Source of the DNA: Cryomorphaceae bacterium
GTDB taxonomy: Bacteria > Bacteroidota > Bacteroidia > Flavobacteriales > Schleiferiaceae
NCBI GenBank assembly: GCA_022565745.1
Contig: JAIUMB010000061.1
Span: 1 to 12,876, forward strand
Reading direction: 5' to 3'
DNA: 12,876 nt
In this document: positions 7,813 through 12,876 of the stretch, one piece after another
How the letters are laid out: every line of letters starts with the position of its first letter
Position numbering within the stretch: position 1 is the first letter of the stretch
Program-made: the position numbers and the translations under genes
Notes under the pieces: generated by a model
What the model saw: only the letters and a program-made list of their open reading frames with translations
What the model was told of the DNA's origin: nothing
Databases searched by the model: none

Positions 7813-8037
7813 ATGGAAAAAATCAAACTTCCCATTATTTTGACAACGATTTATCTTTTTCTATTCGTTGTCATCTCAACTTTTGACGCATTATTAGCGC
7901 TCACTTTTTTATTGGTATCGCTTTCTCCAATTCCAATTATTTGGATGGTTTATCGTGTTTTAAGGGATGGAACACCATCTCCCCACACATTTGAAGAGCG
8001 GTTTTACGAAGACTACGAGTATGAGCGACTGCGGTAA
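7813..8037 (+). CDS. Small two-helix membrane protein, function unknown
   Basis: A 74-residue protein with two predicted inner-membrane helices, about 7-25 (PIILTTIYLFLFVVISTFD) and 27-48 (LLALTFLLVSLSPIPIIWMVYR). A charged tail follows, rich in acidic and aromatic residues (FEERFYEDYEYERLR). The two helices are nearly continuous, separated only by a short polar turn around Asp25, so a hairpin is likely. It has one of the few good Shine-Dalgarno sequences in the window: AAGGA at 7801-7805, 7 nt before the ATG. This supports the start and that the gene is real. It is divergent from mrp and stands alone, 165 bp before the transporter operon, with a strong hairpin between. No catalytic motif is visible and no function can be assigned. 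Similar short proteins may exist in other flavobacteria, but this could not be checked. Confidence 0.75.
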   Translation: MEKIKLPIILTTIYLFLFVVISTFDALLALTFLLVSLSPIPIIWMVYRVLRDGTPSPHTFEERFYEDYEYERLR

Positions 8038-8050
8038 TCGCGAACCAAAA

Positions 8051-8076
8051 GTTTGTAAGTATCTCTACTTATGAAC
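8051..8076 (+). terminator. 11-bp stem-loop after the small membrane protein gene, possible terminator
   Basis: GTTTGTAAGTA (8051-8061) pairs with TACTTATGAAC (8066-8076) around the loop TCTC. All 11 positions pair, two of them as G-U. It begins 13 bp past the stop of the preceding gene, a usual place for a terminator, but no T-tract follows. It may instead protect the mRNA 3' end or act as a weak attenuator. The stem is AU-rich. Confidence 0.4.
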
Positions 8077-8115
8077 AATGCAGCGTGTGGAACACATAAA
8101 AAATTTTATCATCAT

Positions 8116-8150
8116 TAACACTTGGTCAGTTATTTTTGTCGGTGACAAAA
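8116..8150 (+). promoter_or_regulatory. Promoter of the ABC-HlyD-TolC operon with overlapping operator-like inverted repeats
   Basis: TATTTTTG (8131-8138) fits the -7 consensus TAnnTTTG and would start transcription near 8144, about 60 nt before the ATG at 8203. No TTG lies at the usual -33 distance. A perfect inverted repeat, TTTTGTC (8134-8140) GGT GACAAAA (8144-8150), covers the -7 element and the expected start site. A looser pair, TAAC (8116-8119) N9 GTTA (8129-8132), brackets the sequence ACTTGGTCA just upstream. Placement over a promoter suggests a repressor site, but no regulator gene lies in the window. As RNA the 7-bp arms could also form a hairpin at the 5' end of the message. Confidence 0.5.
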
Positions 8151-8202
8151 GGCACATAAGTGCGAATACAAAATTTAAAGGGTACATGTAACCCCATTGC
8201 CT

Positions 8203-9894
8203 ATGAAAATTGAATCGCTGACCATCCCGGCCAAGCGTTTGTGGAGTTTAATCGTCGAAGAACGAAAAAACATCTACCCCATATTTTTCTATGCTGTTTT
8301 AAACGGTTCAACCGTTCTTGTTATCCCACTAGGCATCCAGGCCATACTTAACTTCATCCTCGGTGGTAGAATTAGTACATCGTGGGTATTGTTGGTGGTT
8401 TTAGTAACCTTGGCACTTGTTTTTTCCGGTTTTGTGCAAGTGAGTCAACTGTACTTGGTGGAGAAATTACAGCAGCGAATTTTTGCCAAATCGGCATTTG
8501 AGTTTGCCTACAGAATTCCGAGATTTAAATTAGAAGCCCTTGTTGGGAAATATCCACCAGAGCTTATCAACCGTTTCTTTGATACCATGAATATCCAAAA
8601 GGGTTTGGCTAAACTCTTGGTGGATATGACCACGGCGCTGCTGCAAATCTTCTTTGGAATCTTGCTGCTTAGCGCATATCACCCCTTCTTTGTGGCCTTT
8701 AGTTTAATACTGATATTTTTTGTTTATATACTGTTTCGAGCCACCAGTCCGCGAGGTATGGAAACCAACCTGAATGAATCTACAGCCAAATACCAGACGG
8801 CCTACTGGCTTGAAGAGATGGCGCGAACATTGGGGACGTTTAAATTGGCCGGACGAAGTGATTTGGCCGAGAAACGCGTCAACCATCTTACCGACAACTA
8901 CATTGCGCATCGTCAAGCCCACTTTCGCGTATTGATTCGTCAGTACATCATCATGATTGGGTTTAAAGTGCTCATCGTGGCTACGCTTTTGGTAACCGGT
9001 AGTATATTATTGATCAATGAAGAGATAAGTGTAGGTCAGTTTGTTGCGGCGGAGGTCATCATCATTCTTCTCTTAGGCTCCGTAGAAAAATTGATTTTAA
9101 TACTCGACACAGTTTACGACACGTTAACGGCAACAGAAAAAGTTGGACAGATTTTCGATATTGAACTAGAAAAACAAGATGGCAATAAGAAAGGGGTTTC
9201 TAGCGATCAACCATATCAAATAGAATTTGATAAACTCTCATTCAAATATCCAGGTACAGAGTTGTACGTCTTCAAAGAATTAAATTTAAAAATTCCATCA
9301 GGTGAAAAATTGGTGGTTACGGGGTCATTTGGTTCTGGGAAGTCAACATTATTGCAGTTACTAGCCGGACTATACGACAGTTATGAAGGTCGGGTTTTTA
9401 TCAACGACATCAATATGAATCTCATAGATATGAAGTCTATGCGTTCATACATCGGAGATAGCATGTCTCAGCAAAATATTTTTCGCGGTACAGTAAGAGA
9501 AAACATCACGGTAGGAAGAGAAAACACCTCCGAAGAACTCATTAAAAAATCTTTGGAGTTAACAGGTCTTACCAACTATGTTCGCAACTTGCCACAGGGT
9601 CTCGATGAAATGCTGCAGCCGCAAGGGGCAATGATACCCAATGATGTGGTTAGAAAATTAGTGCTGGCTCGTTCACTTTGTCACTATTCTGGTCTATTGT
9701 TGTTGGAATCACCCATTTTAGATATTTCAGGTGATGAAAAGAGCGAAATGCTTGACTACTTATTTTCTCAACCATGGACGATGGTAGCCGTTAGTTCAGA
9801 TGATGATTTACTTCGCAGAGCCGATCGTATAATCACGCTTGAAGGTGGTGAACTGACATTTGATGGAAACTATGCATCCTTTAAATCTAAGTAA
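8203..9894 (+). CDS. ABC exporter half-transporter with degenerate ATPase motifs (type I secretion/efflux)
   Basis: An inner-membrane ABC protein of 563 residues: membrane domain (about 20-310, hydrophobic stretches near 24-52, 60-80, 143-180 and 244-302) followed by a nucleotide-binding domain (about 338-563). There is no N-terminal C39 peptidase domain. Walker A is intact (GSFGSGKST, 374-382) and the Q-loop region is recognisable (SMSQQNIFRGTVREN, 420-434). Other motifs depart from consensus. Aligned without gaps to GAGLSGGQRQRIALAR, residues 475-490 read GAMIPNDVVRKLVLAR, so LSGGQ is IPNDV. Walker B/catalytic Glu reads LLLLESP (498-504), with Glu for Asp and Ser for Glu. The switch His is Ser532. 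The frame is open and the rest is well conserved, so it is not a pseudogene. ATG 8203 is preferred to TTG 8197. It is the first gene of the operon, 3 bp before the HlyD gene. The substrate is unknown. Confidence 0.88.
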   Translation: MKIESLTIPAKRLWSLIVEERKNIYPIFFYAVLNGSTVLVIPLGIQAILNFILGGRISTSWVLLVVLVTLALVFSGFVQVSQLYLVEKLQQRIFAKSAFEFAYRIPRFKLEALVGKYPPELINRFFDTMNIQKGLAKLLVDMTTALLQIFFGILLLSAYHPFFVAFSLILIFFVYILFRATSPRGMETNLNESTAKYQTAYWLEEMARTLGTFKLAGRSDLAEKRVNHLTDNYIAHRQAHFRVLIRQYIIMIGFKVLIVATLLVTGSILLINEEISVGQFVAAEVIIILLLGSVEKLILILDTVYDTLTATEKVGQIFDIELEKQDGNKKGVSSDQPYQIEFDKLSFKYPGTELYVFKELNLKIPSGEKLVVTGSFGSGKSTLLQLLAGLYDSYEGRVFINDINMNLIDMKSMRSYIGDSMSQQNIFRGTVRENITVGRENTSEELIKKSLELTGLTNYVRNLPQGLDEMLQPQGAMIPNDVVRKLVLARSLCHYSGLLLLESPILDISGDEKSEMLDYLFSQPWTMVAVSSDDDLLRRADRIITLEGGELTFDGNYASFKSK

Positions 9895-9897
9895 GCG

Positions 9898-11256
9898 ATG
9901 TTAAAAGTCTCAAGAAAATCGGTCATTGAAAAGGATTTAAAGCTTGAAAATTTTTCCAGCTATAGACGGACTTTGGTTAAAAGTCAAGCCAAGCGTCAAA
10001 TCAACATCATGTGGGGCCTGGGCATCTTTGGTTTACTTTTTATTTTTCTTCCATGGACACAGAACACACGAGTGAGTGGACGATTGATTGCCCTAGAACC
10101 TGAAAAACGCCCCCAAACCATTCACTCTATTATTGCCGGACGAATTGAAAAATGGTATGTCCGAGAAGGTGACTATGTGGAAAAGGGCGATACCATACTA
10201 TTCCTCTCGGAAATCATGGATCAGTTTATGGATCCAGATTTATTAGGACGAACACAACTTCAGATTGACGCAAAAGGGTTGTCGGTTAACGCCTATAACG
10301 AAAAAATAAGTGCCCTTCAACGACAGTTAGACGCGCTTAAAACCAATCGAAAGTATCGGTTAGAGCAAGGTCGAAACCGAGTCATTCAAGCTAGGCTTCA
10401 AGTGACCTCAGACAGCATTCAGTTTGAAGCCTCTAAAATTAACTTTGAAATCGCAAAAAAACAGTTTGAGCGCTCGGAAAAATTATTTGATGATGGTTTG
10501 ACCTCGCTCACCGAGCTTGAGAATAGAACCAATAGATTGCAGCAAGAGCAAGTGCAGATCATCGCTGCAGAAAACAACATGATAAGTTCAAAAAACGACC
10601 TTCTCACAGCTAAGATTGAACTGAATTCCATAGAAATGGAGTTTGATAATGCCATAGCAAAAACAGAGTCAGATTTGTATTCGACCATGTCTTCTCGCTT
10701 TGAAACGGAGATTGACTTGACAAAACTTCAAAACCAATTCAGCAATTTCAAAGTTCGTGCAGGTAATTACTACGTTGTAGCTCCACAGTCTGGTTATATC
10801 ACGCAAGCCATCCAAGTGGGAATTGGAGAGACCATAGAGCGAGGCGCCCGTATAGCCAGTATTTTGCCCGATGCTTATCAATTGGCTGCGGAAATTTTTA
10901 TCGACCCTATTGACCTTCCACTGGTAGATCGCGGCAATAAGGTGCGATTTATTTTTGACGGTTGGCCAGCCATCGTGTTTTCCGGTTGGCCTCAAATAAG
11001 CAATGGAACTTTTGGTGGTGTGGTTGAAGCTGTTGACCGTTTTACTGGTGCAAACAACAAGTACCGACTCTTGGTAGTGCCCGACCCCAACGAAACGCCG
11101 TGGCCGGAACCATTGAGAATTGGTACTGGAGCAGAAGCCATTCTGTTGTTTAACGATGTGCCAATTTGGTACGAAATCTGGCGTCAATTGAATGGCTTCC
11201 CGCCTGATTTTTACGAGCAAGACTTCGGCGTACAACCTAAAAAGAAGTTTAATTGA
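9898..11256 (+). CDS. HlyD-family periplasmic adaptor (membrane fusion protein)
   Basis: It links the inner-membrane ABC protein to the outer-membrane channel across the periplasm. The 452 residues comprise a short cytoplasmic N-terminus, one membrane anchor (about 35-54, INIMWGLGIFGLLFIFLPW), the first half of the lipoyl/barrel-sandwich domain (HSIIAGRIEKWYVREGDYV, 76-94), a long coiled-coil hairpin (about 125-285, rich in Q/E/K/R/L), the second lipoyl half (YYVVAPQSGYITQAIQVGIG, 291-310) and a beta-barrel/membrane-proximal part to 452. The size and order are those of type I secretion adaptors such as HlyD; RND adaptors are usually lipoproteins with shorter hairpins. It starts 3 bp after the ABC gene and its TGA overlaps the ATG of the TolC gene by one base, indicating translational coupling. 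FDGWPAIVFSGWPQ (353-366) is Trp-rich in the membrane-proximal part. Confidence 0.93.
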   Translation: MLKVSRKSVIEKDLKLENFSSYRRTLVKSQAKRQINIMWGLGIFGLLFIFLPWTQNTRVSGRLIALEPEKRPQTIHSIIAGRIEKWYVREGDYVEKGDTILFLSEIMDQFMDPDLLGRTQLQIDAKGLSVNAYNEKISALQRQLDALKTNRKYRLEQGRNRVIQARLQVTSDSIQFEASKINFEIAKKQFERSEKLFDDGLTSLTELENRTNRLQQEQVQIIAAENNMISSKNDLLTAKIELNSIEMEFDNAIAKTESDLYSTMSSRFETEIDLTKLQNQFSNFKVRAGNYYVVAPQSGYITQAIQVGIGETIERGARIASILPDAYQLAAEIFIDPIDLPLVDRGNKVRFIFDGWPAIVFSGWPQISNGTFGGVVEAVDRFTGANNKYRLLVVPDPNETPWPEPLRIGTGAEAILLFNDVPIWYEIWRQLNGFPPDFYEQDFGVQPKKKFN

Positions 11257-12635
11257 TGAAACGCCTCATCATTTTACTTTGCTTGACAACAGCACACCTC
11301 TCAGCCCAAGATATTCTCGATTTCGAAACATTTATGCGCTGGGTAGGCGATTATCATCCCATTCCTAAGCAAGCATCTTTGACCGCCACAATAGGTAGAG
11401 AATCGGTAAAGGCTGCTCGAGGAGGTTTTGACCCTGTAGCCTTTGCCTCGATTAACGAAAAGGTATACAACGAAGTAAATTACTACCAACGACAGGTTTA
11501 TGGTGTAGATATACCAACTTGGGCAGGACTCTCCGTTCACGGAATGATGGAACGCAATAGTGGGGTTTATCTCAATCCTGAAAAAACGGTTCCTCAATCC
11601 GGTTTAATGACTGCCGGGCTGACTTTAAATATCGGACAAGGCCTATTGATTGACGAACGTCGACGCGCGTTGTTTCAAGCCAAAGCTTTTGAAAAACAAA
11701 CCGTGGCCGAACAAAGGAAGGTTCTCAATAATCTCTATCTTGAGGCTACGCATATTTATTGGCAATGGGCCCTGGCTGAAGAAAATTTTAAAGTATTGCA
11801 ACGAGGATTAGAAGTGACTATGGAGCGATTTGAAGGCATAAGAGAAAGTTTTCTCCAAGGCGAATTACCAGCCATAGACACTGTAGAGGCCTACACACAA
11901 GTGCAAACCATTAAGTTTAGATTGCGTGAACAGGAAAACAGACGTTACATCATGCGTCAGTTGGTTTCCACGTTTACCTGGACAGAGAATGAAATGCCGA
12001 TGGAGCTCAACGAAGACGTTCTACCCGAACCTTTGTCTGGGCTTTCAGATCCTTCTGAAATTGGACAGCCCTATGCTCAGTTACCCAATCACCCTGAATT
12101 ATTGGAACTGGAAAATCGCCGCGATATTCTAAATATTGAGAGAAGGTGGAAGGCTGAGCAATTAAAGCCCATTCTATTTTTACGATACAACCTTCTATCT
12201 GAAGATTTTAACGTGAATGACCACGCTTTCTTCCAAAACAACTACAGTTTAGGTGGTGGCTTTGTCTTTCCTTTATTTTTGCGAAAGGAAAGAGGAAATC
12301 TCAATATCGTTAAGTCGGAGCTAAAACAAATCGATTTTGAACGCGAATTGGTTCAACTTCAGCTGAGAAATGAACTCGATGCCGAGTTAAACAGTTTGCG
12401 TATAACCAACGAACAGGTGGAGATTTTTCAAGAAAACGTAAGCAATCTTGATCGTCTTTTACGAGCCGAGCAAACCCGATTTGAGATTGGAGAAAGTTCC
12501 ATATTTTTAATCAATGCCAGGGAAACAAGTTTGCTCGATGGACAAGTAACACTAAACCAAACCAAGGCCAACTACCTTATCAATCAAGCAAAAGTACGCG
12601 TTGCTGCAGGTATAGGTTGGCAGGCTTTCGAATAA
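11256..12635 (+). CDS. TolC-family outer membrane efflux protein
   Basis: The outer-membrane/periplasmic channel of the tripartite system. It has 459 residues, close to the usual 430-490. A signal peptide (MKRLIILLCLTTAHLSA, cleavage before Gln18) has no lipobox Cys. The mature part has the two-fold repeat of long alpha-helices expected of TolC. In the first half, residues 144-245 hold long amphipathic helices (FEKQTVAEQRKVLNNLYLEA..., then VEAYTQVQTIKFRLREQENRR). In the second half a matching pair of helices runs from about residue 345 to the end, including RAEQTRFEIGESSIFLINAR, the common 'GesslfllnaR' element of this family. The start is ATG 11256, whose A is the last base of the HlyD stop codon; TTG 11253 would only add one residue. 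It is the last gene of the operon. No T-rich hairpin follows before the convergent rlmH. Confidence 0.92.
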   Translation: MKRLIILLCLTTAHLSAQDILDFETFMRWVGDYHPIPKQASLTATIGRESVKAARGGFDPVAFASINEKVYNEVNYYQRQVYGVDIPTWAGLSVHGMMERNSGVYLNPEKTVPQSGLMTAGLTLNIGQGLLIDERRRALFQAKAFEKQTVAEQRKVLNNLYLEATHIYWQWALAEENFKVLQRGLEVTMERFEGIRESFLQGELPAIDTVEAYTQVQTIKFRLREQENRRYIMRQLVSTFTWTENEMPMELNEDVLPEPLSGLSDPSEIGQPYAQLPNHPELLELENRRDILNIERRWKAEQLKPILFLRYNLLSEDFNVNDHAFFQNNYSLGGGFVFPLFLRKERGNLNIVKSELKQIDFERELVQLQLRNELDAELNSLRITNEQVEIFQENVSNLDRLLRAEQTRFEIGESSIFLINARETSLLDGQVTLNQTKANYLINQAKVRVAAGIGWQAFE

Positions 12636-12732
12636 TTAGGATGAGGTGAAATCTTCTTGCTGGTTAAGAATGGCAAAAGATTGAGAATGCGTTCTAAACC
12701 CTTTCGCTACATTACGTTTGCCAAACAACGAT

Positions 12733-12876
12733 TTACTCATTGTGATAGGGTTCACCCCTCAGAATGGTAAAGGCCCTGTAAATCTGTTCCAAAAAAATCA
12801 AACGAATCAATTGATGTGAAAAGGTCATCGGTGAAAGTGATAACTTGGCATCACATTTTTGGTAAACGTCATCAGA
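12733..12876 (-). CDS. rlmH: RlmH, 23S rRNA pseudouridine-1915 N3-methyltransferase, C-terminal part (partial)
   Basis: The last 47 codons and the stop of a gene running in from beyond the right edge. The translated end reads KLSLSPMTFSHQLIRLIFLE, then QIYRAFTILRGEPYHNE. This matches the C-terminus of RlmH (SPOUT methyltransferase, formerly YbeA): E. coli ends with [20 protein letters not shown] and a terminal PYHRE. The enzyme methylates N3 of pseudouridine 1915 in helix 69 of 23S rRNA, using SAM and acting on assembled 70S ribosomes. The conserved C-terminal tail seen here carries substrate- and SAM-contacting residues. The gene converges on the TolC gene, with 97 bp between the two stops. 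The N-terminal two thirds are outside the window. Confidence 0.93.
   Translation of the reverse strand, partial: SDDVYQKCDAKLSLSPMTFSHQLIRLIFLEQIYRAFTILRGEPYHNE

Noticed and set aside
8183..8190. TACATGTA palindrome just before the ABC gene start
   Set aside because: An 8-bp palindrome is common by chance and nothing else supports a role, although its place 12 nt before the ATG was noted.
10669..11235. Minus-strand frame of 188 codons opposite the HlyD gene
   Set aside because: It is long, but antisense to a clear adaptor gene and composed of low-plausibility sequence. No domain is recognised.
12636..12732. Terminator between the convergent TolC and rlmH genes
   Set aside because: Only a 5-bp TTCTT/AAGAA pairing without a T-tract was found, so no terminator is called.

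Overview
The window looks like a chromosomal segment of a member of the Bacteroidota, most likely Flavobacteriales. Three things point there: a secreted protein with a type IX secretion (T9SS) C-terminal sorting domain; promoters with the Bacteroidota -7 motif TAnnTTTG; and mostly AT-rich start-codon contexts without clear Shine-Dalgarno sequences. The species cannot be named from the sequence alone.

Layout. Positions 1-800 carry a small T9SS-exported protein. A gene-poor stretch of about 650 bp (800-1453) follows, holding a 15-bp direct repeat, the decayed 3' end of an ISXO2/IS1595-type transposase and a good promoter for the next gene. acnA (aconitase A, 1454-4201, + strand) converges on a minus-strand cluster mrp - NifU-like - korA (7616 down to 4341), with one symmetrical terminator hairpin between acnA and korA. 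From 7813 the plus strand resumes with a 74-residue two-helix membrane protein, an intergenic region with an 11-bp hairpin and a promoter overlapped by a perfect inverted repeat, and then a tight three-gene operon: ABC half-transporter (8203-9894), HlyD-type periplasmic adaptor (9898-11256) and TolC-type outer-membrane channel (11256-12635). The last 144 bases are the C-terminal end of rlmH on the minus strand.

How the genes work together. The left half has an iron-sulfur theme. Aconitase is a [4Fe-4S] TCA-cycle enzyme, KorA is a subunit of an Fe-S-dependent 2-oxoacid:ferredoxin oxidoreductase two steps later in the cycle, and Mrp and the NifU-like protein belong to Fe-S carrier/assembly families. 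The right half is a type I secretion or tripartite efflux assembly spanning both membranes. Its substrate is unknown.

Most notable: the ABC protein of that assembly has an intact Walker A but a degenerate ATPase engine. The LSGGQ signature reads IPNDV, the Walker B/catalytic Glu region reads LLLLES, and the switch His is Ser. No second ABC half-transporter is present in the window. It is either a specialised family with an unusual energy cycle or a half that needs an unlinked partner.
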